Below are positions 37,625 through 50,182 of a stretch of 64,000 bases of DNA, one piece after another (the first letter of the stretch is position 1; every line of letters starts with the position of its first letter). The notes below the pieces were generated by a model that was not told the origin of the DNA, ran no database searches, and saw nothing but the letters and a program-made list of their open reading frames with translations. Position numbers and translations under genes: made by a program. Source of the stretch: Erwinia sp. E602 (lineage in GTDB: Bacteria > Pseudomonadota > Gammaproteobacteria > Enterobacterales > Enterobacteriaceae); contig NZ_CP046582.1 of the NCBI RefSeq assembly GCF_018141005.1, forward strand, positions 2,728,001 to 2,792,000, given 5' to 3'.

Positions 37625-38572
37625 CTATTCTCCTTTCAGGCAGCTCGAATACTGGCTGGACAACTGCGAGAGGAATGTCACATAGCTGTCTTTACCTGGC
37701 ATGATATTGGTGCCGAGGGGGTCAAGCGTACCTGAACGCACGCTGGTCCCTCTGGCTACCGCCTCGATCACGGCCGGCCTGAATTGTGGTTCAGCAAAGA
37801 CGCATGCGGCCTTCTGCTCAACCAGCTCTGTTCGTATTTGATGTAAACGCTGCGCGCCCGGTTGGATCTCAGGGTTGACGGTAAAATGCCCCAGCGGGGT
37901 CAAACCGTAGTGTTTTTCAAAGTACGTGTAAGCGTCGTGAAAAACGAAGTACCCTTTACCTCTGACCGGTGCCAGCTGATTACCGATTTTCGCATCGGCT
38001 GACGACAACGCTGCCTCAAAGTGCTGCAGGTTCGCGTCAAGTTTGGCCTTGCTTTGCGGCATAAGTTCCAATAATTTTGCATGGATTGCAACCGCAGTTT
38101 TCTTAGCTATCTCCGGTGACAACCACAGATGCATGTTGTACTCGCCATGATGGTGGTGGTGCTCATCCTCACCGGCGCCGTGAGCATGGCCTTCATGCTC
38201 CTCTTCCTCGTCTTCACCGCCCTTCAGCAGCAGCGCTTTTACGCCGTCGATCTGCACCATTTCGAGGTTTTTTTGCGCCGGTAATGCGGCGGCAGATTTG
38301 GTCATAAAGGCTTCCATCTCTGGCCCAACCCACACCACTAAATCCGCGCCCTGCAAGCGTTTTACGTCAGATGGACGCAACGCGTAATCGTGCTCCGAGG
38401 CGCCGTCCGGCAGCAGAACCTCAACCGGGGTGACCCCGTCGGCAATGGCGGCAGCGATAAAGCCGACCGGCTTCACAGAAGCGACCACGGCGGCATGGGC
38501 TGCAGGGGCAATCGCGGCGGCCAGACCGAGGCCAGCAAGCAGAGAAGTGAGACGCTTATTTTTATGTAACAT
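37625..38572 (-). CDS. znuA: Zinc ABC transporter periplasmic binding protein ZnuA
   Basis: ZnuA captures Zn2+ in the periplasm for ZnuB/ZnuC. From the ATG at 38572 it has 315 residues with a signal peptide ending [11 protein letters not shown]. The zinc ligands include the His in [20 protein letters not shown] and [17 protein letters not shown] long acidic, His-rich loop (residues ~125-150, with [20 protein letters not shown]) is typical of ZnuA. In-frame starts at 38587 or 38656 exist but are not in homologues. It is divergent from znuC across a Zur box. Confidence 0.95.
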   Translation of the reverse strand: MLHKNKRLTSLLAGLGLAAAIAPAAHAAVVASVKPVGFIAAAIADGVTPVEVLLPDGASEHDYALRPSDVKRLQGADLVVWVGPEMEAFMTKSAAALPAQKNLEMVQIDGVKALLLKGGEDEEEEHEGHAHGAGEDEHHHHHGEYNMHLWLSPEIAKKTAVAIHAKLLELMPQSKAKLDANLQHFEAALSSADAKIGNQLAPVRGKGYFVFHDAYTYFEKHYGLTPLGHFTVNPEIQPGAQRLHQIRTELVEQKAACVFAEPQFRPAVIEAVARGTSVRSGTLDPLGTNIMPGKDSYVTFLSQLSSQYSSCLKGE

Positions 38573-38601
38573 AATGATACTTTCCATCGTGAAGTGCAGA
38601 T

Positions 38602-38624
38602 GGATTGTGATATTATAACATCCT
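38602..38624. promoter_or_regulatory. Zur operator between znuA and znuCB
   Basis: The core TGTGATATTATAACAT (38606-38621) is the same, in opposite orientation, as the core of the E. coli znu operator. The site lies between the divergent starts, so zinc-loaded Zur can shut both transcripts. Confidence 0.9.
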
Positions 38625-38649
38625 AAAGTTTTCGCAACCTGTAATCGAC

Positions 38650-39408
38650 ATGTCATCTCTGATTGCCCTTAAAAACATTTCGGTCTCGTTTGGCCAGCGT
38701 AACGTCCTGTCCGGCGTGTCGCTGGATCTGCAGCCCGGCCGTATTCTGACCCTGCTTGGCCCGAACGGTGCCGGTAAGTCAACGCTGGTGCGGGTGGTGC
38801 TCGGCCTGGTCGCCGCTACCTCCGGCAGCGTGACCCGAGCCGAACAGCTGCGCATCGGCTACGTGCCGCAAAAGCTGCACCTCGACGTCACCCTGCCGCT
38901 GACCGTTGAGCGCTTTATGCGCCTGCGTCCAGGGGTCAAAAGCAGCGATATCCTGCCGGCGCTGAAGCGCGTGCACGCCGCCCAGCTGCTTCACTATCCG
39001 CTGCAGAAACTCTCCGGCGGCGAAATGCAGCGCGTGCTGCTGGCGCGTGCCCTGCTCAACCAGCCGCAGCTGCTGGTGCTGGATGAACCCACGCAGGGGG
39101 TGGACGTCAACGGGCAGGTGGCGCTGTACGATCTGATCGACTGCCTGCGCCACGAGCTCAACTGCGGCGTGCTGATGGTTTCCCACGATCTGCACCTGGT
39201 GATGGCCAAAACCGATGAGGTGCTGTGCCTTAACCAGCACATCTGCTGCTCCGGCACGCCGGAAGCGGTTTCACGTCATCCGGAATTTATCTCAATGTTT
39301 GGCCAGCGAGGCGCTGAGCAACTGGCGATCTACCGCCATCACCACAACCACCGTCACGACCTGCAGGGGCGGATCGTTTTGCGCAAAGGATTTGGCCGTC
39401 ATGATTGA
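38650..39408 (+). CDS. znuC: Zinc ABC transporter ATPase ZnuC
   Basis: ZnuC drives zinc import through ZnuB. The 252-residue ATP-binding protein has Walker [10 protein letters not shown], the signature [16 protein letters not shown], Walker [13 protein letters not shown] and the switch histidine in VSHDLHLV. The C-terminal tail is rich in histidine ([10 protein letters not shown]), as in E. coli. It overlaps znuB by 8 bases. Confidence 0.96.
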   Translation: MSSLIALKNISVSFGQRNVLSGVSLDLQPGRILTLLGPNGAGKSTLVRVVLGLVAATSGSVTRAEQLRIGYVPQKLHLDVTLPLTVERFMRLRPGVKSSDILPALKRVHAAQLLHYPLQKLSGGEMQRVLLARALLNQPQLLVLDEPTQGVDVNGQVALYDLIDCLRHELNCGVLMVSHDLHLVMAKTDEVLCLNQHICCSGTPEAVSRHPEFISMFGQRGAEQLAIYRHHHNHRHDLQGRIVLRKGFGRHD

Positions 39409-40186
39409 ACTGTTGTTACCCGGCTGGCTGGCGGGGATGTTGCTGGCGCTGGCCGCCGGTCCGCTGGGCTCGTTTGTGGTCTGGCGCCGCATGTCCTATT
39501 TCGGCGATACGCTGGCGCACGCCTCGCTGCTCGGCGTGGCGTTTGGCCTGCTGCTCAACGTCAGCCCGTTCTATGCGGTGATTGCGGTGACGCTGCTGCT
39601 GTCGCTGGTACTGGTGTGGCTGGAACGCCGTCCGCATCTGGCGATTGATACGCTGCTGGGGATTATGGCGCACAGCGCGCTCTCCCTTGGTATGGTGGTG
39701 GTGAGCCTGATGTCCAACGTGCGGGTGGACCTGATGGCCTATCTGTTTGGCGACCTGCTGGCCGTCAGCCCCGCTGACCTGCTGACCATCGCGTCCGGCG
39801 TGGTGGTGGTGCTCGGCCTGCTGGCGTGGCAGTGGCGTGCCCTGCTGTCGCTGACCATCAGCCCGGAGCTGGCGCAGGTCGACGGCGTCAATATCCAGCG
39901 CACCAAAATGATCCTGATGCTGATTACCGCGCTGACCATCGGCGTGGCCATGAAGTTTGTCGGTGCGCTGATCATCACCTCGCTGCTGATTATCCCGGCC
40001 GCCACCGCCCGCCGCTTCTCACGCTCGCCGGAGCAGATGGCGGGGCTGGCGGTGGTGGTCGGCATCCTGGCGGTAACCGCCGGCCTGACCTTCTCCGCCT
40101 TCTACGATACCCCGGCCGGCCCTTCCGTGGTGCTGAGCGCAGCGGCGCTGTTTATGCTGAGCATGGTGAAGAAGCCGGCGGTGTAA
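39401..40186 (+). CDS. znuB: Zinc ABC transporter permease ZnuB
   Basis: ZnuB is the membrane channel of the zinc importer. From the ATG at 39401 the 261-residue protein starts [20 protein letters not shown] and contains eight or nine helices. It includes the ABC-3 permease strings [19 protein letters not shown] and [21 protein letters not shown], at the E. coli length (261). The start codon lies within the end of znuC. Confidence 0.95.
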   Translation: MIELLLPGWLAGMLLALAAGPLGSFVVWRRMSYFGDTLAHASLLGVAFGLLLNVSPFYAVIAVTLLLSLVLVWLERRPHLAIDTLLGIMAHSALSLGMVVVSLMSNVRVDLMAYLFGDLLAVSPADLLTIASGVVVVLGLLAWQWRALLSLTISPELAQVDGVNIQRTKMILMLITALTIGVAMKFVGALIITSLLIIPAATARRFSRSPEQMAGLAVVVGILAVTAGLTFSAFYDTPAGPSVVLSAAALFMLSMVKKPAV

Positions 40187-40249
40187 ACGACCTGTACCGG
40201 CGGACACGTCACCGATCGGGCTGAACCGGGTAAGACCCGTTAAGCCAAT

Positions 40250-40288
40250 AAAAAAACGCCTGACATCGATGGTCAGGCGTTTTTTTTT
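40250..40288. terminator. Bidirectional terminator between znuB and ruvB
   Basis: ACGCCTGAC and GTCAGGCGT pair; a seven-base A-run lies on the left and an eight-base T-run on the right. It can end znuB and, on the other strand, ruvB. Confidence 0.92.
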
Positions 40289-40324
40289 ACGCGGTGCACA
40301 GGCTGCTAAAGCCACGTCATGCGG

Positions 40325-41335
<1,011 letters not shown>

Positions 41336-41343
41336 GCTCTACC

Positions 41344-41958
41344 TCAAATCGCCGCGCGCAGCGCTTCACGGATTAACGTTTCACAGTCGGCGTCTGGTTT
41401 ACCGACTTTACTGACCATGCGGCTGGCCTCCGGCGGGCGATAACCCAGCGCTACCAGCGCGGCCACCGCTTCGCTTTCCGCATCGTTGCTGTTTTCCGGC
41501 GGCATTTCGCTGGTCAGTGCAAACGGCGCGTCGGCGGCAAACAGGTCACCGTGCATACCTTTAAAGCGGTCCTTCATCTCGACCACCAGCCGTTCGGCGG
41601 TCTTTTTACCGACGCCCGGCAGTTTCACCAGCACGGCGATCTCTTCCCGCTCGACGGCGGTGACAAACTGCTGCGCCGACATGCCGGAGAGGATCGCCAG
41701 CGCCAGCTTCGGCCCGACGCCGTTCACCTTAATCAGCTCGCGGAACAGCGCACGCTCCTGCTTGCTGTTAAAACCAAACAGCAGCTGGGCATCTTCACGG
41801 ACCACAAAATGGGTAAAAATCACCGCTTCATGGTTGAGGTCAGGCAGTTCATAAAAACAGGTCATCGGCATCTGCACCTCATAACCGACCCCGCTGGCTT
41901 CAATCACTACCGCCGGCGGCTGTTTTTCCAGGATAATGCCTCTGAGACGACCAATCAC
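41344..41958 (-). CDS. ruvA: Holliday junction DNA-binding protein RuvA
   Basis: RuvA binds four-way junctions as a tetramer and loads RuvB. The 204-residue protein has the N-terminal OB-fold ([20 protein letters not shown]), two helix-hairpin-helix motifs ([16 protein letters not shown] and [19 protein letters not shown]) and the C-terminal RuvB-binding domain ([19 protein letters not shown]). A LexA-type box lies about 90 bases upstream. Confidence 0.97.
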   Translation of the reverse strand: MIGRLRGIILEKQPPAVVIEASGVGYEVQMPMTCFYELPDLNHEAVIFTHFVVREDAQLLFGFNSKQERALFRELIKVNGVGPKLALAILSGMSAQQFVTAVEREEIAVLVKLPGVGKKTAERLVVEMKDRFKGMHGDLFAADAPFALTSEMPPENSNDAESEAVAALVALGYRPPEASRMVSKVGKPDADCETLIREALRAAI

Positions 41959-42040
41959 GCGCGCTTCCTTAAGAGTTAAATCTGTGGGCAGAAGGTCGCG
42001 GAACGCGCCCCTGCAAAGAGAATGAAGAAGGGTATAGCAT

Positions 42041-42066
42041 AAAAAAGGCTGGATGGATACCCAGCC
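42041..42066 (-). terminator. Terminator after ruvC
   Basis: On the minus strand GGCTGG and CCAGCC pair around an 8-base loop and are followed by six T. It directly follows ruvC, and its stem contains the ruvAB LexA box. Confidence 0.8.
42049..42064 (-). promoter_or_regulatory. LexA (SOS) box of ruvAB
   Basis: On the minus strand CTGGGTATCCATCCAG differs at only two inner positions from the non-canonical E. coli ruvA box (CTGGATATCTATCCAG), and a T-run follows in both. TATGCT and TATACC downstream are possible -10 sequences for ruvA. Confidence 0.8.
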
Positions 42067-42067
42067 C

Positions 42068-42592
42068 TCAGGAACGCAGACGCCCGCGCGCCAGGCTCAG
42101 GTTGCCCTCTCCCAGCCGGGCCACGTTCTGGCTCAGGTGGCAGTGGGTGATGGCGATCGCCAGCGCATCCGCCGCATCCGCCTGCGGGTTGGCCGGCAGC
42201 TTCAGCAGCGAGCGGACCATATGCTGCACCTGGCTCTTTTCAGCCGCACCGGTGCCGACCACGGTCTGCTTAACCTGACGCGCGGCGTATTCGAACACCG
42301 GCAGGTCGTGGTTGACCGCAGCGACGATCGCCACGCCACGCGCCTGGCCCAGCTTCAGCGCCGAGTCGGCGTTTTTCGCCATAAACACCTGTTCTATAGC
42401 AAACTGATCCGGCTGAAACTGGGTGATAATTTCACACACCCCGGCATAGATCAGCTTGAGCCTGGACGGCAGATCGTCAACTTTGGTACGAATACAGCCG
42501 CTACCGAGATAAATCAGCTGCCGGCCTACCTGACTGATGACGCCGTAACCGGTGACGCGCGAACCGGGGTCAATACCCAGAATAATCGCCAT
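42068..42592 (-). CDS. ruvC: Holliday junction resolvase RuvC
   Basis: RuvC cuts Holliday junctions symmetrically. From the ATG at 42592 the 174-residue protein starts [18 protein letters not shown] with the catalytic Asp7. The other acidic residues lie in FAIEQVFMA and [12 protein letters not shown]. Length matches E. coli (173). A frame extension to 42700 overlaps yebC and is not real. yebC lies just upstream on the same strand, as in E. coli. Confidence 0.96.
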   Translation of the reverse strand: MAIILGIDPGSRVTGYGVISQVGRQLIYLGSGCIRTKVDDLPSRLKLIYAGVCEIITQFQPDQFAIEQVFMAKNADSALKLGQARGVAIVAAVNHDLPVFEYAARQVKQTVVGTGAAEKSQVQHMVRSLLKLPANPQADAADALAIAITHCHLSQNVARLGEGNLSLARGRLRS

Positions 42593-42635
42593 TATGCGCC
42601 CCCGGTTAGCACGCGCAGTGAGAGCCGAAACGCCA

Positions 42636-43379
42636 TTACAGCGTCGCCGCCACCTCGTCGGAAATTTCACCGTTATGGTACACTTCCTGCACGTCGTCAC
42701 AGTCTTCCAGCATATCGATCAGGCGCAGCAGTTTCGGTGCCGTTTCCGCATCCATATCCGCTTTGGTGGACGGGATCATGGTCACTTCCGCCCCTTCGGC
42801 CTGCAGGCCTGCGGCATCCAGCGCATCCTTGACCTGACCCAGTGACTCCCAGGCGGTGAACACGTCAATCGCGCCGTCGTCATAGGTGGTCACGTCATCG
42901 GCACCGGCTTCCAGCGCCGCGTCCATCACCGTGTCTTCATCCAGACCCGGCGCGTAGGAGATCACGCCTTTCTTGGTGAACAGGTAAGCCACCGAACCGT
43001 CGGTACCGAGGTTGCCGCCGGTCTTGGTAAAGGCGTGACGCACTTCAGACACGGTGCGGTTACGATTGTCGCTCAGGCATTCAACCATCACGGCGGTGCC
43101 GCCCGGGCCGTAGCCTTCATAGATGATGGTTTCCATATTGCTGTCATCATCCCCACCGACGCCGCGCGCGATGGCACGGTTCAGGGTGTCGCGGGTCATG
43201 TTGTTGGCCAGCGCCTTATCGATCGCCGCGCGCAGACGCGGGTTAGATCCGGGATCGCCGCCGCCAATTTTGGCCGCGGTAACCAGTTCACGGATGATTT
43301 TGGTAAAAATTTTACCGCGTTTTGCGTCCTGCGCCGCCTTGCGGTGCTTGGTATTCGCCCACTTACTATGTCCAGCCAT
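42636..43379 (-). CDS. yebC: YebC/PmpR family protein
   Basis: This 247-residue protein starts [23 protein letters not shown]. It has [43 protein letters not shown] and GSVAYLF, the signatures of the YebC/TACO1 family, which has roles in translation of difficult (proline-rich) sequences and in transcription control. Length agrees with E. coli YebC (246). It is the first gene of yebC-ruvC, with 43 bases between them. Confidence 0.96.
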   Translation of the reverse strand: MAGHSKWANTKHRKAAQDAKRGKIFTKIIRELVTAAKIGGGDPGSNPRLRAAIDKALANNMTRDTLNRAIARGVGGDDDSNMETIIYEGYGPGGTAVMVECLSDNRNRTVSEVRHAFTKTGGNLGTDGSVAYLFTKKGVISYAPGLDEDTVMDAALEAGADDVTTYDDGAIDVFTAWESLGQVKDALDAAGLQAEGAEVTMIPSTKADMDAETAPKLLRLIDMLEDCDDVQEVYHNGEISDEVAATL

Positions 43380-43551
43380 GTTCTCTTTTTCTCCAGATTG
43401 GCAGCGGACAGGCTATTCTGCTGGCGGTGTTGCCCCGCGGCGGTGCCCGGAAGGGTCGCGTACTTCAGTACGCTGCGCTTCCTGCACGCTGGCGGTAGGC
43501 AACCTCGCTGCGCTGATAACGCCTGAACGTTTAGCTCTGTTCAAATAATAA

Positions 43552-43986
43552 TCAGACCACAAATTCTTCTATCGCCTGGCGGTTACTCCAGGACTTAGTG
43601 AGCGCAGCAGCGGCCGGCGCATCCAGCCACTGCAGGGCCAGATGCTCGCTCAGGGCCACGTCACACTCTGCCGGCAGCGCCAGGGTAAACCAGTGTTCCC
43701 GGTTATGGGTGGTGCCCGGCGCATAGCGGTGGCGGAAGTGTGCGAAGATCTCGAACTCGATCTGCCGCCGGCAGTCGGTCAGCGTCAGCCCGCAGGCGTC
43801 AACGTCAATCCCCAGCTCTTCCAGCACTTCCCGCCGGGCGGTCGCTGCCAGGCTCTCGCCTGGCTCCTGGCTGCCGGTAACCGACTGCCAGAACTGCGGA
43901 TCGTCGCGCCGCTGCAACATCAGCACCCGTCGGCTCTCCAGGGCATAGACCACCACCAGCACCGAAACCGGATGCTTATAGCCCAT
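43552..43986 (-). CDS. nudB: Dihydroneopterin triphosphate diphosphatase NudB
   Basis: NudB removes pyrophosphate from dihydroneopterin triphosphate in folate synthesis. The 144-residue Nudix protein contains the Nudix box GSQEPGESLAATARREVLEELG. Here only the start is given in sequence style: GEx5 is followed by REVLEELG, with all metal-binding Glu present. Its ATG overlaps the aspS stop by one base (TAATG), so it is coupled to aspS, the same arrangement as in E. coli. Confidence 0.95.
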   Translation of the reverse strand: MGYKHPVSVLVVVYALESRRVLMLQRRDDPQFWQSVTGSQEPGESLAATARREVLEELGIDVDACGLTLTDCRRQIEFEIFAHFRHRYAPGTTHNREHWFTLALPAECDVALSEHLALQWLDAPAAAALTKSWSNRQAIEEFVV

Positions 43987-45782
43987 TAGTCGTTCTCTGA
44001 CTGCTCTGGTGCAGCAGGCTTCTCTCTCTTCACTACCTCAATACCCAGCTCGGTCAGCGACGCCGGATTGGCAAAGCTTGGCGCTTCGGTCATCAGGCAG
44101 GCGGCCGCGGTGGTTTTCGGGAAGGCGATCACGTCACGGATGTTATCGGTGCCGGTCAGCAGCATCACCAGACGATCCAGGCCAAAGGCCAGGCCGGCGT
44201 GCGGCGGCGTGCCGTACTTCAGCGCGTCCAGCAGGAAGCCAAACTTCTCGCGCTGCTCCTGCTCGGTAATGCCGAGGATGTCAAACACGGTCGACTGCAT
44301 CTGGCCATGGTGGATACGCACGGAACCGCCGCCCACTTCATAACCGTTGATCACCATATCGTAGGCGTTGGCTACCGCGGTTTCCGGTGCGGCTTTCAGC
44401 TCTTCCGGTGACATGTCCTTTGGTGCGGTGAACGGGTGGTGCATCGCGCTCAGGCCACCCTCGCCATCCTCTTCGAACATCGGGAAGTCGACCACCCACA
44501 GCGGGGCCCAGGCGGCTTCGTCGGTAATGCCCAGATCGCGGCCCAGCTTCAGACGCAGCGCGCCCAGCGCATCGGTGACCACTTTCGCGCTGTCTGCGCC
44601 AAAGAAGATCATATCGCCGTCGGCAGCGCCGGTACGCGCCAGGATCGCTTCGACGATCTCCGCGCTGAGGAACTTGGCGACCGGGCTGGTGATCCCCTCC
44701 AGGCCATTAGCACGCTCGTTAACCTTGATCCAGGCCAGGCCACGCGCGCCGTAGATTTCAATAAACTTGCCGTACTCGTCAATCTGCTTGCGGCTCAGCT
44801 GCGCGCCGCCCGGCACCTTAAGTGCGGCAACGCGACCCTTCGGATCGTTGGCCGGGCCGGAGAACACCTTAAACTCCACCTCTTTCAGCAGGTCGGCGAC
44901 GTCCACCAGCTCCATCGGGTTACGCAGGTCCGGCTTATCTGAACCGAAACGGCGCATCGCGTCAGCGAAGGTCATCTGCGGGAACTCACCGAGATCGACA
45001 GATTTCATCTCCAGCCACAGCTCACGTGCCAGCCGTTCCATCAGTTCACGCACCTGAGGCGCGGTCAGGAACGAGGTTTCCACGTCGATCTGGGTGAACT
45101 CAGGCTGACGGTCGGCGCGCAGATCTTCATCACGGAAGCACTTCACAATCTGATAGTAGCGATCGAATCCGGACATCATCAGCAGCTGTTTAAACAGCTG
45201 TGGCGACTGCGGCAGCGCATAGAATTTGCCCTTGTGCACGCGGCTTGGGACCAGATAGTCACGCGCGCCTTCCGGCGTGGCTTTGGTCAGCATCGGCGTT
45301 TCGATATCAAGGAAGCCGTGATCGTCCATATAGCGGCGGACGAAACTGGTGATTTTCGCACGTGCTTTCAGGCGGTTAGCCATCTCCGGACGACGCAGAT
45401 CCAGATAACGGTACTTCAGGCGCGCCTCTTCGGTATTGGTGTGGTTCGAGTCCAGCGGCAGCGGTTCAGAACGGTTAATGATGGTCAGATCCGTCGCGAA
45501 CACTTCCACTTCGCCGGTCGCCATGTCGCTGTTCTTATTTTTTTCATCACGCGCACGCACGGTGCCGGTTAACTGGATGCAGAACTCATTACGCAGCTCT
45601 GACGCCAGCGTAAACGCCTGCTGGCGTTCGGGATCGAAGAACACCTGCACGATGCCCTCACGGTCACGCAGATCAATGAAGATCAGGCTGCCGAGGTCGC
45701 GGCGGCGGTTGACCCAGCCACAGAGTGTAACCTGCTGCCCTACATGAGACAGATTAAGCTGTCCACAATACTCAGTACGCAT
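43986..45782 (-). CDS. aspS: Aspartyl-tRNA synthetase
   Basis: AspS charges tRNA-Asp. The 598-residue bacterial-type class II enzyme has an N-terminal OB-fold anticodon-binding domain ([20 protein letters not shown]) and motif 2 ([20 protein letters not shown]). A GAD insertion domain lies around residues 290-420, and motif 3 is in [13 protein letters not shown]. The gene leads the aspS-nudB pair. The C-terminal tail after KREKPA is variable and accounts for the slight extra length over E. coli (590). Confidence 0.97.
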   Translation of the reverse strand: MRTEYCGQLNLSHVGQQVTLCGWVNRRRDLGSLIFIDLRDREGIVQVFFDPERQQAFTLASELRNEFCIQLTGTVRARDEKNKNSDMATGEVEVFATDLTIINRSEPLPLDSNHTNTEEARLKYRYLDLRRPEMANRLKARAKITSFVRRYMDDHGFLDIETPMLTKATPEGARDYLVPSRVHKGKFYALPQSPQLFKQLLMMSGFDRYYQIVKCFRDEDLRADRQPEFTQIDVETSFLTAPQVRELMERLARELWLEMKSVDLGEFPQMTFADAMRRFGSDKPDLRNPMELVDVADLLKEVEFKVFSGPANDPKGRVAALKVPGGAQLSRKQIDEYGKFIEIYGARGLAWIKVNERANGLEGITSPVAKFLSAEIVEAILARTGAADGDMIFFGADSAKVVTDALGALRLKLGRDLGITDEAAWAPLWVVDFPMFEEDGEGGLSAMHHPFTAPKDMSPEELKAAPETAVANAYDMVINGYEVGGGSVRIHHGQMQSTVFDILGITEQEQREKFGFLLDALKYGTPPHAGLAFGLDRLVMLLTGTDNIRDVIAFPKTTAAACLMTEAPSFANPASLTELGIEVVKREKPAAPEQSEND

Positions 45783-46131
45783 AACGATATCCTTTTAACT
45801 TCGCCGCTGCGGGCGCGACAGAGTGGCAAACTACCCGGCCCGCTGGGGGCTGCTGCCGCGAAAAATGGCTGCCATTATAATGGAAAACGGCGCACAGGAT
45901 AAGTGAGTCCGTTGCAGCAGGCAGCAGAAAAACCGCGAAACGGCTTCAGGAACAGTTAAGTGGTGAAGATTTCAGCTGGCTCCGTTGTCAGGTTGGGGAC
46001 AGGCGCTAAAATCGTGTTTTGGGCTGCCACACGACCGGCACTGGCTCGATACTACAATTATCTGTTGAAAAAATACGCAACGGCCGTAGGCTCCCTCTAC
46101 CGTAGCGACATTCAAAAGGAGGTTGGATTAT
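45783..46131. other. Intergenic region between aspS and a small gene
   Basis: The region holds the aspS promoter (left, minus strand) and presumably a plus-strand promoter for the small gene at 46132. An 89-codon plus-strand frame (45960-46229) crosses it but has no ribosome site and no recognisable protein pattern. I see no RNA gene. Confidence 0.4.
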
Positions 46132-46311
46132 ATGTTATCGAATCGCGATGGCGCGCCGGGACGCCGGGTGAAACCCCGTTCCTGGCAAGAGAACGTCCTG
46201 TTACGCCAGTACCAGCAGTCCAGGATTGAGCTGGCCGAAGAACTACGCCGCAATGGCAATCTGGGTGAGCCTGGCGAGGTATTATCCGGTTATAACAGGC
46301 GTAAACCCTGA
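46132..46311 (+). CDS. Small basic protein, unknown
   Basis: This 59-residue protein reads MLSNRDGAPGRRVKPRSW and then a helical segment (LLRQYQQSRIELAEELRRNG), ending EVLSGYNRRKP. It is rich in Arg. An unusually strong ribosome site (AAGGAGG, 46116-46122) stands 9 bases before the ATG and a terminator follows, so a separate short transcript is likely. No family recognised. A TTG at 46123 in the same frame would add three residues. Confidence 0.6.
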   Translation: MLSNRDGAPGRRVKPRSWQENVLLRQYQQSRIELAEELRRNGNLGEPGEVLSGYNRRKP

Positions 46312-46329
46312 CTCAGAGCAGGTATTAAC

Positions 46330-46353
46330 AGGGGCCATCGGCCCCTCTTCTTT
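46330..46353 (+). terminator. Terminator after the small basic gene
   Basis: AGGGGCC and GGCCCCT pair around three bases and are followed by CTTCTTT. It lies 18 bases after the small gene and before yecD. Confidence 0.75.
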
Positions 46354-46472
46354 CGGTTTAAGCGAAACACCCGCTAACAAATCACCTGAGTTCCTCCACA
46401 TAATCAGCGTCATTCCCGTCACCTGATTTCCTGTAATATCATCCTCTTTGCCCCTGTTTTCTGGAGAAACCC

Positions 46473-47036
46473 ATGCTACAACTTTCCGCTCAATCGACCG
46501 CGCTGGTATTAATCGACCTGCAGGAAGGTATTCTGCCGTTTGCCGGCGGCCCGCACAGCGCCAGCGACGTGGTTGACCGTGCCGCCGTGCTGGCCGCTAA
46601 GTTCCGCGAAGTGGGTGCGCCGGTGGTACTGGTGCGCGTTGGCTGGTCGGCCGACTATGCCGAAGCGCTGAAGCAACCGGTTGATAGCGCGCACGCCGGT
46701 GCTCTGCCGGAGAACTGGTGGCGCTATCCGGCGGCGCTGGGCGCGCAGGAGGGCGATATCGAAGTGACCAAACGCCAGTGGGGCGCGTTCTACGGCACCG
46801 ACCTGGAGCTGCAGCTGCGCCGTCGCGGTATTGACACCATCGTACTGGGCGGCATTTCGACCAATATTGGCGTAGAGTCGACCGCGCGTAACGCCTGGGA
46901 GCAGGGCTTTAACCTGGTAATCGCGGAGGATATCTGCAGCGCCTTCAGCACCGAGCAGCACAACAGCAGCGTTAACTGGATCTTCCCGCGCATCGGCCGC
47001 GTGCGCAGCAGCGCAGAGATTATCGCGGCGCTGTGA
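46473..47036 (+). CDS. yecD: Isochorismatase family hydrolase YecD
   Basis: This 187-residue cysteine hydrolase-fold protein begins with [15 protein letters not shown], carrying the catalytic Asp. The Lys lies in [10 protein letters not shown] and the loop [20 protein letters not shown] follows. In many relatives a cysteine occupies the nucleophile position (GxxTxxCV); here the position reads TNIGVES, with Gly in its place, as also seen in E. coli YecD. The substrate is unknown. It overlaps yecE by one base. Confidence 0.9.
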   Translation: MLQLSAQSTALVLIDLQEGILPFAGGPHSASDVVDRAAVLAAKFREVGAPVVLVRVGWSADYAEALKQPVDSAHAGALPENWWRYPAALGAQEGDIEVTKRQWGAFYGTDLELQLRRRGIDTIVLGGISTNIGVESTARNAWEQGFNLVIAEDICSAFSTEQHNSSVNWIFPRIGRVRSSAEIIAAL

Positions 47037-47860
47037 TGACGTCGTTATATCTTGGCCTGCCGCAGTGGCAGCACCCGCAGTGGAAAAAACTGGGCATGGT
47101 CACGCTGGAAGACTATGCCCGCTACTTTAACTGCGTGGAGGGCAACACCACGCTGTACGCCCTGCCGCGGCCGGAGGTGGTGCAGCGCTGGCGGGCAATG
47201 ACCGGCGACCACTTCCGCTTCTGCTTTAAGTTCCCGGCCACCATCACCCACCACGCCGCGCTGCGCCAGTGCGGTGACCTGACCGCCGAATTTTTTACGC
47301 TGCTGGAGCCGCTGGCCGATCGTATCGGCCAGTACTGGCTGCAGCTGCCCGCCCGCTTTGCCCCCGCCGACCTGCCGATCCTGTGGCAGTTTCTCGACGC
47401 GCTGCCCGACCGTTTTCAGTACGGCGTTGAAGTGCGTCACGCGGAATTCTTTGCCAAAGGCGAGGCGGAGCTGGCGCTCAACCGCGGGCTGCACCAGCGC
47501 GGAGTCAACCGGGTGATCCTCGACACCCGCGGCGTGCATGCCGCCCGCCCCACCACCCCGGAAATCATCGAGGCGCAGCGTAAAAAACCGCGCCTGCCGG
47601 TGCACGCGGTGGTGACCGCCGGCGCGCCGATGGTGCGATTTATCGGCGGCGATGATATGCAGGCCAACCTGCAGTGGTTTCAGGCGTGGCTCCATCGCCT
47701 GCCGCAGTGGGCTGAGACCAGCCAGCCGTGGCTGTTTATTCATACCCCGGATATCGCCTTTGCCCCCGAGCTGGTCAGCGCCCTGTGGCCCGATCTGCAA
47801 CGGGTGATGCCCGGGGTGGGCGACGCCCCCGACTGGCCGCGCCAGGACTCGCTGTTCTGA
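47036..47860 (+). CDS. yecE: DUF72 family protein YecE
   Basis: This 274-residue protein of the DUF72 TIM-barrel-like family starts [20 protein letters not shown]. It has FNCVEGNTTLYALP, FRFCFKFPATITHHAAL and GVEVRHAEFFAKG, as in E. coli YecE (272). The function is unknown. The ATG at 47036 shares its first base with the yecD stop (TGATG), so the two are translationally coupled. Confidence 0.93.
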   Translation: MTSLYLGLPQWQHPQWKKLGMVTLEDYARYFNCVEGNTTLYALPRPEVVQRWRAMTGDHFRFCFKFPATITHHAALRQCGDLTAEFFTLLEPLADRIGQYWLQLPARFAPADLPILWQFLDALPDRFQYGVEVRHAEFFAKGEAELALNRGLHQRGVNRVILDTRGVHAARPTTPEIIEAQRKKPRLPVHAVVTAGAPMVRFIGGDDMQANLQWFQAWLHRLPQWAETSQPWLFIHTPDIAFAPELVSALWPDLQRVMPGVGDAPDWPRQDSLF

Positions 47861-47945
47861 TCCGACGAGCAGTCTGCCTGGCGACAGTATCGCGTTTGCC
47901 CGCTATGATGGTGCCTAAGATAATACTTATAATTCGGAGTCAGGG

Positions 47946-49164
<1,219 letters not shown>

Positions 49165-49165
<1 letters not shown>

Positions 49166-50130
49166 TGGACTTCGGTAACTTTTATCAGCTGATCGCCAAA
49201 GGCCCGCTGGCTCCCTGGCTGGAGACCCTGCCGGCGCAGATCGCCGGCTGGCAGCGCGAGGCGTTGCACGGCCATTTTAAAAACTGGGAACGCTCGGTGG
49301 AGCACCTGCCGCTGCTGACTCCGGAAACGCTGGATCTGCTGCACAGCGTCAGCGTTGATAACAGCCAGCTCAGCGAGCGTCAGCGCGGCGGCATCGAGAA
49401 GCTGCTGCGTAACCTGATGCCGTGGCGTAAAGGCCCCTACTCGCTGTATGGCGTCAGCATTGATACCGAGTGGCGCTCCGACTGGAAGTGGGATCGCGTG
49501 GCTCCGCACATCTCCTCGCTGGCCGGGCGCACGGTGCTGGACGTCGGCTGCGGCAGCGGCTATCACATGTGGCGGATGATCGGCGCAGGCGCGCAGCTGG
49601 TGGTCGGCATCGACCCGATGCAGCTGTTCCTCTGCCAGTTTGAAGCGGTGCGTAAGCTGCTGGGCAACGACCAGCGCGCCCACCTGCTGCCGCTGGGCAT
49701 TGAGCAGCTACCGGAGCTGAAGGCCTTTGATACGGTGTTTTCCATGGGCGTGCTCTACCACCGCCGTTCGCCGCTGGATCACCTGATGCAGCTGAAAAAC
49801 CAGCTGGTCAGCGGCGGCGAGCTGGTGCTGGAGACGCTGGTGATTGAGGGCGATGACCAGCAGGTGCTGGTGCCGGGTGAACGCTATGCGCAGATGCGTA
49901 ACGTCTACTTTATCCCCTCAACCGGCGCGCTGAAAAACTGGCTGGAGAAGTGCGGCTTTGTCGACGTGCGCATCGTTGATTATTCGGTCACCAGCACCGA
50001 AGAGCAGCGCCGCACCGACTGGATGACCAGCGAATCGCTGGCCGAGTTCCTCGATCCTGCGGACAGCAGCAAAACCGTGGAAGGCTACCCGGCGCCGCTG
50101 CGCGCGGTGCTGATGGCGACCAAACCGTAA
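49165..50130 (+). CDS. cmoB: tRNA U34 carboxymethyltransferase CmoB
   Basis: CmoB transfers the carboxymethyl group of carboxy-SAM to 5-hydroxyuridine at tRNA position 34, which widens wobble decoding. The 321-residue protein has [28 protein letters not shown] and [15 protein letters not shown] (methyltransferase motif I). It also has [16 protein letters not shown], as in E. coli CmoB (323); residues are quoted in parts. It is coupled to cmoA through TGATG. Confidence 0.96.
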
Positions 50131-50182
50131 ACCGGATCGGCCTGCGCAGGCCGATCCTGACCGGGGCAGCAGTGCCCCGGCG

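Noticed and set aside
45960..46229. 89-codon plus-strand frame upstream of the small basic gene
   Set aside because: No ribosome site, no protein pattern, and it overlaps the better supported gene at 46132 in another frame.
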